This document shows positions 42,997 through 52,271 of a DNA stretch of 64,000 bases, piece by piece. The first letter of the stretch is position 1; each line of letters opens with the position of its first letter. This DNA is from Bacteroidales bacterium UBA1392. Its GTDB lineage: Bacteria > Bacteroidota > Bacteroidia > Bacteroidales > UBA932. The notes beneath the pieces are model-generated. The model ran no database searches and was not told the origin of the DNA. It was given only the letters and a program-made list of their open reading frames with translations. Where the stretch lies: positions 18,248 to 82,247 of the forward strand of contig DBQO01000046.1 of NCBI GenBank assembly GCA_002305275.1. The letters run 5' to 3'. A program made the position numbers and the translations under genes.

Positions 42997-45816
42997 ATGG
43001 GAGGAGGCACCGACCATATTGAAATTACCGGTGCGAGGGTTCACAATCTGAAGAACATTGATTTGTCAATTCCGCGCGACCGACTAGTCGTGGTAACAGG
43101 ACTCTCCGGCAGTGGCAAATCTTCCCTTGCATTTGATACCATCTATGCTGAGGGGCAGCGTCGCTATATGGAGACCCTGTCAGCCTATGCGCGTCAGTTT
43201 ATCGGAATTCTAGAGAGACCCGATGTTGAGGATATCAAAGGTCTCAGCCCTATAATTGCCATTGAGCAGAAGACTACCGGCCGTAATCCCCGTTCGACAG
43301 TTGGAACCATAACTGAAATATATGATTTTTTCCGTCTCCTATATGCCCGTGCAGCGGATGCATTTTCACCGGAGAGTGGAAAAAAGATGGTCCGCTATAC
43401 GGATGAACAGATAACCGACCTTATTATTGAATCTCACAAAGGAGAGAAAATCCTCTTGCTGGCTCCCCTTGTAAAGGGACGCAAAGGTCACTATAAGGAG
43501 CTATTTGAACAACTCATCCGAAAAGGGTACAGTCAGGTGCGGATAGACGGAGAGATCAAATGGCTCTCCGATGTCAAGCCACTCGATCGTTACAAGGTGC
43601 ATTTTGTTGAACTGGTGGTGGACAAATTAATCCCCCGCGAAGAGGAGCGCAAGCGTATCAGAGAATCGGTACTTACAGCACTCCATCAGGGCAAGGGTTC
43701 TCTGGCCATTGTCAGACTGGAGGATGACTCCATAGAGCATCTGAGCCGTAATCTTATTTGCCCTGAGAGCGGACTGTCATTTGCAACCCCGGCCCCCCAT
43801 ACCTTTTCATTCAATTCGCCACAGGGAGCCTGTCCGCACTGTAAGGGTTTGGGTACTATCGCTACAGTCGATATCAGCAAGATAATTCCGGATCCTTCAA
43901 AATCCATAGCCTCCGGGGGCATCGAGAGTGTTGGGATACTTAGGGACAACACTACCTTCAGGTATTTGGAGGCGATTGCTCTAAAATATGGCTTCTCGCT
44001 GCATGATCCCATCAGCACCATTTCGGAAGATGCATTAAATCTTATTCTTTACGGTTCGGATGAGCTCTTGAGGATAGGGAAAGGCTCAGATATGGAAATG
44101 GCCTCATTCCAGGGAGTGATAGCGCTGATTTATCATAATGATGAGGAGAGCGATAAGGTATGGGACAAGAAAGAACTCTTTGTGGATGAAATGGTCTGTC
44201 CGGTGTGCAATGGTACGCGCCTGAAGAGCGAGTCGCTCTGCTTCCGCATCGATGACAAGAATATTGCACAAGTGGCCGGAATGGAGATTGATACTCTCTA
44301 TGAATGGGTTAGTGAACTCCACTTGAAACTCTCTCCGAGGCAGCGTCTAATAGCTGAAGACATTCTAAAGGAGCTCAAAGAGCGAATAGGCTTTTTAAAG
44401 GAAGTTGGACTGGACTATCTTTCGCTCGACCGTACCACACGATCACTTAGTGGCGGAGAAAGCCAGCGTATAAGACTTGCGACACAGATAGGCTCCAAAC
44501 TGGTCAATGTGTTATATATCCTCGATGAGCCCAGCATTGGTCTGCATCAGAGAGATAATCTAAAGCTCATCAACTCATTAAAGGCCCTCCGTGATGAAGG
44601 TAACTCGGTAATGGTGGTGGAGCACGATCAGCAAATGATGGAAAATGCAGATTGGCTGATAGATCTTGGCCCCGGTGCGGGAGAGAAGGGTGGAGAGTTA
44701 CTATACAATGGTCCTCCGGAAGATATTGCTTCATGTAATTGCCAAAGTCCCACAATCGACTACCTTCTCGGACATAAATCCATAGAGATCCCCTCCGTTC
44801 GCCTGAAAGGCAACGGTAAATATATCACTCTTGAGGGAGCAACCGGAAATAATTTAAAAAATGTCACATTGAATCTGCCTCTAGGTCTCTTTGTGGGCAT
44901 TAGCGGAGTCAGTGGCAGTGGAAAATCCTCGCTTATCAATGAGACACTGATGCCTATTCTCAGTAATCACTTCTATAGATCAAAATACAAGGTACTTCCA
45001 TATAAATCGATCCGTGGGATTGAAAATATAGATAAGATTATCGAGATAGACCAGGCTCCGATAGGGCGCTCGCCACGAAGCAATCCGGCCACTTATACAA
45101 ATGTTTTTACCGATATAAGAAAGCTATTCGGGGAGACGCCCGATGCCAAAATCAGGGGATTTAAGGCTAACAGATTCTCTTTTAACGTAAAGGGAGGACG
45201 CTGTGAGGTTTGCAAAGGAGCCGGAGTACAGGTGATAGAGATGAACTTCCTGCCCCCTGCTTATGTTACTTGCAAAGAGTGTAACGGACTCCGCTATAAA
45301 CCGGATACACTTGCGGTTAAATATAAGGGCAAAAGCATCAACGATGTCCTCAATATGACTATTTCCCAGGCTTGTCTCTTTTTTGAAGCAATACCTTCCA
45401 TATTGCAGAGACTTCGTACTCTGGAGGATGTTGGACTCGGATACCTCAAGTTAGGACAGCAGAGTACCACCCTAAGCGGTGGGGAGAGCCAGCGTTTGAA
45501 ACTCTCTGCTGAACTTGCGCGCAGAGATACCGGCAATACCCTCTATATTCTGGATGAGCCTACTACCGGACTTCATTTCGAAGATATAAAAGTCCTGCTT
45601 AGAGTACTTAGACGGCTGGTAGATCAGGGAAATACGGTGGTTATTATCGAACACAATCTTGATGTGCTCAAATCGGTGGATTATCTGATAGATCTTGGCC
45701 CGGAAGGGGGTAAGGGGGGAGGCTATGTCATTGCCGAAGGGACTCCCGAGCAGGTAGCGCTTTGTGAGGACTCCTATACCGGTGGCTACCTTCGTGGGGT
45801 TCTCGGAGTAAAATAA
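42997..45816 (+). CDS. uvrA: Excinuclease ABC subunit A
   Basis: The product has 939 residues. Two ABC ATPase modules have Walker A sequences GLSGSGKSS and GVSGSGKSS and signatures LSGGESQRIRLATQIG and LSGGESQRLKLSAELA. Zinc modules CPHCKG, CPVCNGTR and CEVCKGAG...CKECNG are present. UvrA recognises damage and loads UvrB in nucleotide excision repair. uvrB and uvrC are not in the window. The end is convergent with the EnvC-like gene after 7 bases. Confidence 0.98.
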   Translation: MGGGTDHIEITGARVHNLKNIDLSIPRDRLVVVTGLSGSGKSSLAFDTIYAEGQRRYMETLSAYARQFIGILERPDVEDIKGLSPIIAIEQKTTGRNPRSTVGTITEIYDFFRLLYARAADAFSPESGKKMVRYTDEQITDLIIESHKGEKILLLAPLVKGRKGHYKELFEQLIRKGYSQVRIDGEIKWLSDVKPLDRYKVHFVELVVDKLIPREEERKRIRESVLTALHQGKGSLAIVRLEDDSIEHLSRNLICPESGLSFATPAPHTFSFNSPQGACPHCKGLGTIATVDISKIIPDPSKSIASGGIESVGILRDNTTFRYLEAIALKYGFSLHDPISTISEDALNLILYGSDELLRIGKGSDMEMASFQGVIALIYHNDEESDKVWDKKELFVDEMVCPVCNGTRLKSESLCFRIDDKNIAQVAGMEIDTLYEWVSELHLKLSPRQRLIAEDILKELKERIGFLKEVGLDYLSLDRTTRSLSGGESQRIRLATQIGSKLVNVLYILDEPSIGLHQRDNLKLINSLKALRDEGNSVMVVEHDQQMMENADWLIDLGPGAGEKGGELLYNGPPEDIASCNCQSPTIDYLLGHKSIEIPSVRLKGNGKYITLEGATGNNLKNVTLNLPLGLFVGISGVSGSGKSSLINETLMPILSNHFYRSKYKVLPYKSIRGIENIDKIIEIDQAPIGRSPRSNPATYTNVFTDIRKLFGETPDAKIRGFKANRFSFNVKGGRCEVCKGAGVQVIEMNFLPPAYVTCKECNGLRYKPDTLAVKYKGKSINDVLNMTISQACLFFEAIPSILQRLRTLEDVGLGYLKLGQQSTTLSGGESQRLKLSAELARRDTGNTLYILDEPTTGLHFEDIKVLLRVLRRLVDQGNTVVIIEHNLDVLKSVDYLIDLGPEGGKGGGYVIAEGTPEQVALCEDSYTGGYLRGVLGVK

Positions 45817-45823
45817 TCCTTTG

Positions 45824-46993
45824 TCAGCGTGGCCTGAGCCATACTGCGGGGTTCTGTTTTGTAGTCCCCTTCCAGATCTGGAAATGAATTTCCGAGGTAT
45901 TACCCTCTTCATTAAGGATACCTATAGGCTCTCCCGTAGCTACTTTATCACCCGTTTTTACATTCACCTTTTTAAGTTTACAGTAGAATGTAAAGTAAGT
46001 TCCATGCTGGATAAGGATGCATTGATTGTAGCCCGGCATCATTATGATCTGCTTGACAACTCCGTCAAAAACACAAAGTACTTCGGCATTTTTTGAAGTG
46101 GAGATGTCTATACCGTTATTTTCAGGTAGTTTGAGGTTCTTATAGACAGGGTGGTAATGGACTCCGAATTTACCTATCACAACTCCTTTGGCCACAGGCC
46201 AGGGCAGTTTGCCTTTGTTTTGCTCGAACATACCTGAAAGGGTGTAATCAATGGGGGTTTTCTCCTTTTCTTGAGTTTTGACGGCCTTGCTGAGTATGCT
46301 CTCTATTTCGCGGTTGAGTTTTTCAACTTGTTGGCGTTTCCTCTCCAGCTCGCGCATTTGTTGTTTGCGGCTTTTGGCAAGGTTGTCCGCCACCTGCCGA
46401 CTGATGTTCTCCTCACTGAGCAGTTGTTTGTACTCCAGCTCACGTTCAGCACGGGTGACCTCAGCTTCCTTTTTCATGTTCTGGAGTTGGGCTTTCTCCA
46501 TTTCAAGTTGTGCCTGTTTCTCTTTGATTTTAACTCCCTGTGCATTGACCACTCCGGAGAGGTTTTTCAGGTATGAAAACCTTCGATACCCCTGTCCTAT
46601 GCTTTCGCTGGCAAATAGATACATAAACCAGACCTTTGTGTCGCGGTTTTTGTAGGTATTTCGTACAAGACGTGCGTAATAGCTTTCGAGAGTATCTATT
46701 TCGCGTTGGAGAGTTTGTATGGAGCGGCTCTTTTCATTTATTTTGCGACCTATCTCTACGATTTCCTTGTCTATACCCTCTATGATGGCCTTTCGGTTGG
46801 ATATTTTTCTGGTTATGAGGGTAAGCTCTAAGGTGCTGGCTTTTTCCTTTGAGAGGATCTCCTTAAGTTGCTTATTGATAAACTCAATCTCTTCTTCAAG
46901 CCGCTTTTTCTGCTCTGACTGGCGTGAGATATCCTGTGCGGAGAGGCTCAGAGAGGGGAGTAGAATTATGAGTATTAGCAGGAGACGTTTCAT
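45824..46993 (-). CDS. EnvC-like murein hydrolase activator (degenerate LytM/M23)
   Basis: The product has 389 residues. Signal peptide MKRLLLILIILLPSLSLSAQ, a long coiled coil (about 22-255) and a C-terminal LytM/M23 domain (about 270-389). The Zn-binding motifs are degenerate: the first reads NNGIDIS instead of HxGxD, the second FYCKL in place of YxHL, and the last SEIHFQI instead of HxH. The protein is therefore expected to activate amidases rather than cut peptidoglycan, as EnvC does in E. coli cell separation. It starts 2 bases after the TPR gene ends. Confidence 0.87.
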   Translation of the reverse strand: MKRLLLILIILLPSLSLSAQDISRQSEQKKRLEEEIEFINKQLKEILSKEKASTLELTLITRKISNRKAIIEGIDKEIVEIGRKINEKSRSIQTLQREIDTLESYYARLVRNTYKNRDTKVWFMYLFASESIGQGYRRFSYLKNLSGVVNAQGVKIKEKQAQLEMEKAQLQNMKKEAEVTRAERELEYKQLLSEENISRQVADNLAKSRKQQMRELERKRQQVEKLNREIESILSKAVKTQEKEKTPIDYTLSGMFEQNKGKLPWPVAKGVVIGKFGVHYHPVYKNLKLPENNGIDISTSKNAEVLCVFDGVVKQIIMMPGYNQCILIQHGTYFTFYCKLKKVNVKTGDKVATGEPIGILNEEGNTSEIHFQIWKGTTKQNPAVWLRPR

Positions 46994-46995
46994 GG

Positions 46996-48678
46996 TTATC
47001 TGCCGATTTCTGCCTTCTTAACTTTGATTTTCTCCTCTATGCCGAGGGTGTCATCGAGCGCTTTTGCCTGATTCCAATAGACAAAGGCAAGATCATACTC
47101 TTTGAGTTCAAATAGCACGTCACCGTAGTGATCCAGGATTACGGCACTCTCCTTGCCTCCGTAGAGCATGGCGTGTTTAAATATTGCCTTAGCTTCGACA
47201 TTCTGTCCGAGAAGGTGTAAAATCCAGGCGTATGTATCGAGATAGGTGGGGTTATCCGGTTCCTGTTTGATGGTAATTTCGCTCATAGCCTTCGCCTTTT
47301 TGAGGCTTTTACCTTCCAGAGCGAGGTAGTATGCATAATTGTTGAGGGTCGGAGCATAGTTCGGATTGGTCTTGAGTACCTTTTTGTAATGCTTATAGGC
47401 ATTTTTGCTATCTCCCTTCTGGTGATAAAGATCGCCCAGCATTGAGTTGGTGAAGACAATTATGGCACTATCTTTCGGTGCCGAAGATGCTATAAGTTTG
47501 AAGTCCTTTATGGCCAAATCAAACTCTTCCCTCAGGCTATAGGCTATACCTCGGAGCTGCACTATGTCGGAATTGTAGCCGAAACGCTCCAAAGTGCGGT
47601 CACATGCAGGGATCAGTTCGTCCCACAGTTTCTGGTAGTAGAGCATCATCAGGTACTGTAAGGCAGCCTCAGGATTATCAGGGTGATTTTCCGAATTCTG
47701 CTTCATAAGTTCGATGGCATAGTGGGTTTTATCCATTCTGTAGAAAAAGACTCCGGCCATAGTGGTGATTGCCTCATCTTTAGGATGTGTCGTGTATGCC
47801 TCGAGTACCATCTGTTCTGTCTCCTCCGGGAATGCCATTACAAATTGTGCAGACTCGGTCAGTTTGTTGAGGTATTCGGACTTGAGGCGGGGAGAGATGG
47901 CAGGATCCTTCATAAAGATACCCATATCCTCAAAATATCGCTCATATTGTCTGAGTGCCTGAAAAACATGTGCACGACCATAATAGGCCGGAGAATATCC
48001 CTGATCTATATCTATGGCCTGGTTGTAATAGAAGAGCGACAGAGAGTCGTTATAGAGTGAGGCATAGCGATCGCCGAGCATTGTGGCCATTCTCGGACTT
48101 TGACACTCCTTATAATAACTCTCAAGATAATCGTAGAGTTCTTTGTCGGTATACTTTCCCTGTTTACTCATAAGGTCCATTCTGGTCATACCTATCATCT
48201 CGGTTTTACCCATCTTCCCCTCTATTTTGTCGAGTGTGGCAAGAGCCTTCGTGATATCATTCTGGCTGAGAAATGCATTGATTGCCGTAAAATAGAGCTC
48301 ACTCTTTTTGGGAAAGGCCTCAATCAGCTCTTCAAGCAGCAGAGTAGTAAGCTCCATCCTATCCGTTTCAGCATAAAATAGAGCAAGGGAATATTTATAC
48401 CAATAGTTGTTTGGATCAATGGCGAGAGCCTTCTTGAATTCTTCTTCCGCTTTCATATGACTGTTCGCGTTCGCAGAATAGATCATCGCCAGATAAAAGT
48501 GGGCAGCATCGTTATCGGGGTTTGCCTTTATCTCGTTTACAAAAAGGGTATGAGCCTGAGCTATTTCACCCTTTTGATAGGCTTGCAATGCATCAAGGTA
48601 GGTGTGTGATTGTGCTGCGCACAGAAAATTAACGACTGTTAAAGCAAAAATTATTAGAATTTTTTTCATCTTTCTCAC
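46996..48678 (-). CDS. Periplasmic TPR-repeat protein
   Basis: The product has 560 residues. Signal peptide MRKMKKILIIFALTVVNFLCAAQ, then about ten TPRs with the consensus visible in AEEEFKKALAIDPNNYWYKY, AYKHYKKVLKTNPNYAPTLN and NAYAYYLALEG-like segments. In Bacteroidetes a TPR protein commonly precedes the EnvC-like gene, so it may act in cell-wall processing; that is inference. It is the first gene of the TPR-envC transcript, divergent from the sigma factor. Confidence 0.85.
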   Translation of the reverse strand: MRKMKKILIIFALTVVNFLCAAQSHTYLDALQAYQKGEIAQAHTLFVNEIKANPDNDAAHFYLAMIYSANANSHMKAEEEFKKALAIDPNNYWYKYSLALFYAETDRMELTTLLLEELIEAFPKKSELYFTAINAFLSQNDITKALATLDKIEGKMGKTEMIGMTRMDLMSKQGKYTDKELYDYLESYYKECQSPRMATMLGDRYASLYNDSLSLFYYNQAIDIDQGYSPAYYGRAHVFQALRQYERYFEDMGIFMKDPAISPRLKSEYLNKLTESAQFVMAFPEETEQMVLEAYTTHPKDEAITTMAGVFFYRMDKTHYAIELMKQNSENHPDNPEAALQYLMMLYYQKLWDELIPACDRTLERFGYNSDIVQLRGIAYSLREEFDLAIKDFKLIASSAPKDSAIIVFTNSMLGDLYHQKGDSKNAYKHYKKVLKTNPNYAPTLNNYAYYLALEGKSLKKAKAMSEITIKQEPDNPTYLDTYAWILHLLGQNVEAKAIFKHAMLYGGKESAVILDHYGDVLFELKEYDLAFVYWNQAKALDDTLGIEEKIKVKKAEIGR

Positions 48679-48702
48679 ATTCCTTTATATTTTTACAATA
48701 TG

Positions 48703-48710
48703 CAAAATTA
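48703..48710 (-). promoter_or_regulatory. Promoter -7 element for the TPR-envC unit
   Basis: TAATTTTG on the minus strand. TTTG (forward CAAA 48727-48730) is 16 bases upstream, a little close to the usual gap. Confidence 0.45.
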
Positions 48711-48773
48711 AGTATAAATGTTCAAACAAAAATCACTCCAAAAATATTTTGCACCTGATGCAACATTTTGTGC

Positions 48774-48781
48774 TATTTTTG
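48774..48781 (+). promoter_or_regulatory. Promoter -7 element for the sigma factor
   Basis: TATTTTTG, with TTTG at 48748-48751 upstream (22-base gap). It predicts a very short leader before ATG 48792, or a slightly longer one if translation begins at ATG 48804. Confidence 0.5.
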
Positions 48782-48791
48782 CATCTATATA

Positions 48792-49361
48792 ATGAAACAG
48801 TCAATGAAGAAGCAGTCGGCTTTAACTGATACTGATTTAAATGATCTCATACAGAGGTGTTTGAAAAGGGATGTAGTGGCTCAGAAGCGCTTGTACAACA
48901 CTTACGCGCCAAAGATGCTGGCTTTATCCATCAGGTATATGGGCGATAGCGAAGCGGGGATGGATGTCTTGCAGGACGGCTTTGTTACAGTTTTTTCAAA
49001 GCTCCGTACTTACAAGGGTGAAGGTTCTTTTGAAGGTTGGATGAGAAAGATTTTTGTCAATGAAGCCTTGATGGCGCTTCGTAAAAATGACGCCCTCAGG
49101 TATGCAGACAAGATTGACAACATTCCTGCGGCATTTATGATGGAAAGTAGTGAAGATGCCGTTTCCAGGATGGGAGCGAAAGAGCTCACAGCTCTCATTG
49201 AAAGTATGCCTCCGGGCTACCGCGCGGTTTTCAATCTCACCATTGACGGTTTTCAACACGACGAGATCGCCCGGATGCTGGGCATATCTTCAGCATCATC
49301 GAGGTCGCAACTCTCAAGAGCCAGGGAATGGCTGCAGAAAAGGATTGAAGAATTATATTGA
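48792..49361 (+). CDS. ECF-type RNA polymerase sigma factor
   Basis: The product has 189 residues from ATG 48792 (MKQSMKKQSAL). Region 2 is at about residues 15-85 (YNTYAPKMLALSIRYMGD then VLQDGFVTVFSKL), and region 4 at about 125-185 with the HTH GFQHDEIARMLGISSASSRSQ. It belongs to the SigE/RpoE-like family common in Bacteroidetes. The stop TGA directly precedes the ATG of the anti-sigma/barrel protein with no gap, the classic arrangement for a sigma factor and its regulator. Confidence 0.92.
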   Translation: MKQSMKKQSALTDTDLNDLIQRCLKRDVVAQKRLYNTYAPKMLALSIRYMGDSEAGMDVLQDGFVTVFSKLRTYKGEGSFEGWMRKIFVNEALMALRKNDALRYADKIDNIPAAFMMESSEDAVSRMGAKELTALIESMPPGYRAVFNLTIDGFQHDEIARMLGISSASSRSQLSRAREWLQKRIEELY

Positions 49362-50564
49362 ATGAACGAAAAAGATCTATACGAACTATTACGGGAAAAG
49401 CTTGATGCCAGCGTTGAGATGCCTGATGCATCCATTTGGGATGGTATTCGTAGCAAGATGGCACGCCGTCACAGGATGATGGTGGTGCGCCGTGTTTCGT
49501 TCATTTCGGTTGCAGCAGCAGCGGTACTTGCTGCCGGATTATTTATATTTAGGGGAGATGAGATTTCTACACTTCCTTCCCTCCCTTCGGCCATTGCAGA
49601 GACCACTATCCCTGATACCGAAATCCCGGCTGATCGGGAAATAAGACCAATGGCCGAACAAGTTGCCGACCTTACCCCATCGGGAGCAGTTGCTCAGCAT
49701 ACAAAACCTGTTGCCCGTACTGCAACACCGGTTGCAGATAAACTTTCTGTGACTACAGTTGACAAGGTTGCTGAGGAGAAAGTTGTTGCCGATGTAGTTG
49801 TATCAGACAACGAAGTGTTGGCAGAGCAGGTAGTTGTACAGGACGATAAGCCTGTTTCGGATCCTGTAGTCCGTGAATGGGACGAAAAAGATCTCGACAG
49901 GATTCTCGGTCAAGAAAAGCCTGTGCGCCGTATTTCTAAGAACACATCATTACTCGCTATATCTTCCAATATTTCACAAGTTGCATCGAAGGATGGAATA
50001 TTTGCCGACCTTGGGCCGAGATATGCTCCGTCAGAATTGGGCACTCCTATTGAGTTCCAGAGCATTATCCCCTTTGATGATGATCCGCAGTTTGACATTC
50101 CGCTGTCGTTCAGTCTCCAGTTTAAACAAGCCATAGTGCCGAGATTATATATCGGATCAGGCCTTGTCTACACTTACCTTCATTCGCAGTATAGTGCCAT
50201 GATAAATCTGGAGAGGCATCCAAATGTCTCTAGCCAGCTCCATTACCTTGGCATTCCACTGAATATCTCCTACAATTTTGTCGACCGTCCGAGGTTTGAC
50301 GCATTTGTATCGGTAGGAGGTATGGTTGATAAGTGTATAATGAGGCGCTATGTTTATGGCAGCACGGATAGACGAGAAAAAGTTGACGGCGTACAGTGGT
50401 CGGTAAACTTGGGTCTGGGTGCGGAATACTGGTTTGTCAAACATGTAGGTATCGCATTCAAGCCCTCATTGGCCTATTATTTTGATAATAATCAGCCGCT
50501 TAGCATACGTACCCAGCAGCCGATACAGTTCAATCTGGAGTTGGGCTTGAGATTCAGGATGTAG
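49362..50564 (+). CDS. Anti-sigma-like inner membrane protein fused to an outer membrane beta-barrel domain
   Basis: The product has 400 residues. Residues 1-40 form a short acidic-to-basic cytoplasmic segment (MNEKDLYELLREKLDASVEM) as in anti-sigma factors. A single membrane helix sits at about 45-63 (RVSFISVAAAAVLAAGLFIF). A Val/Ala/Asp-rich linker of about 140 residues follows, long enough to cross the periplasm. Residues about 215-400 resemble an OMP_b-brl_2 outer membrane barrel (PRLYIGSGLVYTYLHSQY, LGIPLNISYNFVDRPRFDA, ending LNLELGLRFRM-like). It abuts the sigma gene and is probably its regulator. The two-membrane topology is inference from the sequence. Confidence 0.78.
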   Translation: MNEKDLYELLREKLDASVEMPDASIWDGIRSKMARRHRMMVVRRVSFISVAAAAVLAAGLFIFRGDEISTLPSLPSAIAETTIPDTEIPADREIRPMAEQVADLTPSGAVAQHTKPVARTATPVADKLSVTTVDKVAEEKVVADVVVSDNEVLAEQVVVQDDKPVSDPVVREWDEKDLDRILGQEKPVRRISKNTSLLAISSNISQVASKDGIFADLGPRYAPSELGTPIEFQSIIPFDDDPQFDIPLSFSLQFKQAIVPRLYIGSGLVYTYLHSQYSAMINLERHPNVSSQLHYLGIPLNISYNFVDRPRFDAFVSVGGMVDKCIMRRYVYGSTDRREKVDGVQWSVNLGLGAEYWFVKHVGIAFKPSLAYYFDNNQPLSIRTQQPIQFNLELGLRFRM

Positions 50565-50594
50565 CGTCATAACCTATATACATAAATAATAGAG

Positions 50595-50618
50595 AAGCGA
50601 TCCTCAAAGGTCGCTTTT
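50595..50618 (+). terminator. Terminator of the sigma/anti-sigma operon
   Basis: Stem AAGCGA-(bulge T)-CCT / AGG-TCGCTT with a 3-base loop, ending in TTTT. It lies 30 bases after the anti-sigma/barrel stop. Confidence 0.75.
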
Positions 50619-50622
50619 CTAT

Positions 50623-51837
50623 TTACTCTTCATATAGCAGATAAGGTCGTCTTTGTTCTTTGAAAGAGGCGACATCTTCGGCCCACATCGCCTTAATCTC
50701 TTCAGCAGAAGCTCCCGACATTATCATCTTTCTGACATAATCACGGCCAATAAGAAGTTCAAAGAATGAACGGAAGAAGTGTGAGTCGAGATTGAGATTG
50801 CGGTATGCATCTATGACATATTCAAGGTTGAGACCTGCGGCATTGATTTGCTCAATCGATGGCTCAGTGCGAAGGTCTACGCCGAAGCACTCCCTGTCGA
50901 GTTGAGGAGGATTCTTTGCTCCATCCACGCTGCGCGGTGTAAATGAATATTTGTATCCCTTCATATTTGGGTGTCCGTACATCTGGAAAGCCTTATCGGT
51001 ACCACGTCCGAGACTTACGGGAGTGGCCTCGAAATAGCACATAGAGGGGTATAGATATATGGAACGCATATCAGGAAGGTTGGGTGAAGGTTTTACCGGA
51101 AGAGAATAGCGTGATTGATGAGTATAATTTTGACATTTAATGACGGTAAGATCGCATTGTATGCCATCAGGCAGCCATTTCTCACCATTTATCATCATAC
51201 CAATCTCTCCGAGAGTCATACCGTGAACTACAGGTATGGGTAGAAAGCCTACGGTAGATTTGTATTGCATGTCGAGGATGGGACCGTCTACATAGAATCC
51301 GAGCGGATTGGGCCTATCCATTATGATCATCTTCTTGCCATTTTTGGCGCATACCTCCATTGTTTTCGTCATGGTAGTGACATAGGTGTAGAATCGGCAG
51401 CCGACATCCTGAAGGTCAAAAACCATAACCTCGATCTCATCCATTGTTTCCTGTGTGGGATAGCCCCCTTTGCCGTTATATAGTGAACGGATGGGTATAC
51501 CGGTCTTCTCATCGACTGAACTGCTCACCAGTTCGCCGGCGTCAGCATTGCCTCTGAAACCATGTTCAGGGGAGAGAATTAAAACCACGTTAACTCCATG
51601 TGAGAGGAGGGTGTCCAGCAGATGAGTTCCGTTGGAGAGTATGCCTGTCTGGTTGGAGAGCAGACCTACCTTCTTCCCCTCCAGCAAAGGCAAATATTCG
51701 TCAAGTGACTCGGCGCCCACCAGAATCTGCTCTTGAGGCAGATCCGTCACCGTTTCATCATTCTGACCTTTTGGGGAGCATTGGCAAATAGAGACTGCAA
51801 GCAAAATTGCTGCAATTGAGAAAAGAAATCGTCTCAT
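50623..51837 (-). CDS. DUF1343 lipoprotein, NamZ-like exo-beta-N-acetylmuramidase
   Basis: The product has 404 residues. Lipobox SICQC with acylated C20. The DUF1343 core is clear: KKVGLLSNQTGI, ILSPEHGFRGNADAGE, MVFDLQDVGCRFYTYVTTM, MDRPNPLGFYVDGP, KPSPNLPDMRSIYLYPSMCYF and GRGTDKAFQMYGHP. NamZ of Bacillus removes terminal MurNAc from peptidoglycan fragments (GH171), so a cell-wall recycling or scavenging role is likely. It lies 20 bases downstream of tsaE on the same strand. Confidence 0.9.
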   Translation of the reverse strand: MRRFLFSIAAILLAVSICQCSPKGQNDETVTDLPQEQILVGAESLDEYLPLLEGKKVGLLSNQTGILSNGTHLLDTLLSHGVNVVLILSPEHGFRGNADAGELVSSSVDEKTGIPIRSLYNGKGGYPTQETMDEIEVMVFDLQDVGCRFYTYVTTMTKTMEVCAKNGKKMIIMDRPNPLGFYVDGPILDMQYKSTVGFLPIPVVHGMTLGEIGMMINGEKWLPDGIQCDLTVIKCQNYTHQSRYSLPVKPSPNLPDMRSIYLYPSMCYFEATPVSLGRGTDKAFQMYGHPNMKGYKYSFTPRSVDGAKNPPQLDRECFGVDLRTEPSIEQINAAGLNLEYVIDAYRNLNLDSHFFRSFFELLIGRDYVRKMIMSGASAEEIKAMWAEDVASFKEQRRPYLLYEE

Positions 51838-51857
51838 AGTAAAATGGTATTAGAATT

Positions 51858-52271
51858 TTAGAATAATAGTCTTCTCGTATCAGCGTCATCCACAAGAATA
51901 TTGACCTTGAGGGTCTCCTCCGGCAGAAGTTCCTCTATCATCTCGGGCCACTCGATAAAGCAATAATCACCCGAATCGAAATACTCAAAAAGGCCAATGT
52001 CTACCGCTTCGGACAAGCGGTTGATACGGTAAAAGTCGAAATGATAAAAACGATTCCCTTCCGCATCTGCATATTCGTTGACAATTGTGAAAGTGGGACT
52101 GTTGACTACATCCAACACTCCCAGTTGACGGCATAGGGCAGTAATGAATGTGGTTTTGCCCGCCCCCATTGAGCCGTAAAAAGCGATTATCCTGCTTTCA
52201 CCCGCCTTTTCGAGAAAAACGCGTGCAGCTCTCTGAAGGTCTCCGGTACCGTTGATGATAATCTCAATCAT
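51858..52271 (-). CDS. tsaE: tRNA threonylcarbamoyladenosine biosynthesis ATPase TsaE
   Basis: The product has 137 residues from ATG 52271 (MIEIIINGTGDLQRAARVFL); the longer in-frame extension is inside yifB and not family-like. Walker A GSMGAGKTT (33-41), then VNSPTFTIVNEY and FYHFDFYRI, all TsaE hallmarks. With TsaB and TsaD it makes the t6A37 modification of ANN-decoding tRNAs. It overlaps the yifB stop by 8 bases. Confidence 0.94.
   Translation of the reverse strand: MIEIIINGTGDLQRAARVFLEKAGESRIIAFYGSMGAGKTTFITALCRQLGVLDVVNSPTFTIVNEYADAEGNRFYHFDFYRINRLSEAVDIGLFEYFDSGDYCFIEWPEMIEELLPEETLKVNILVDDADTRRLLF

Noticed and set aside
48792..50564. FecIR-type iron regulation by the sigma/anti-sigma pair
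   Set aside because: The partner lacks the FecR domain and no SusC/FecA-like TonB-dependent receptor follows it.
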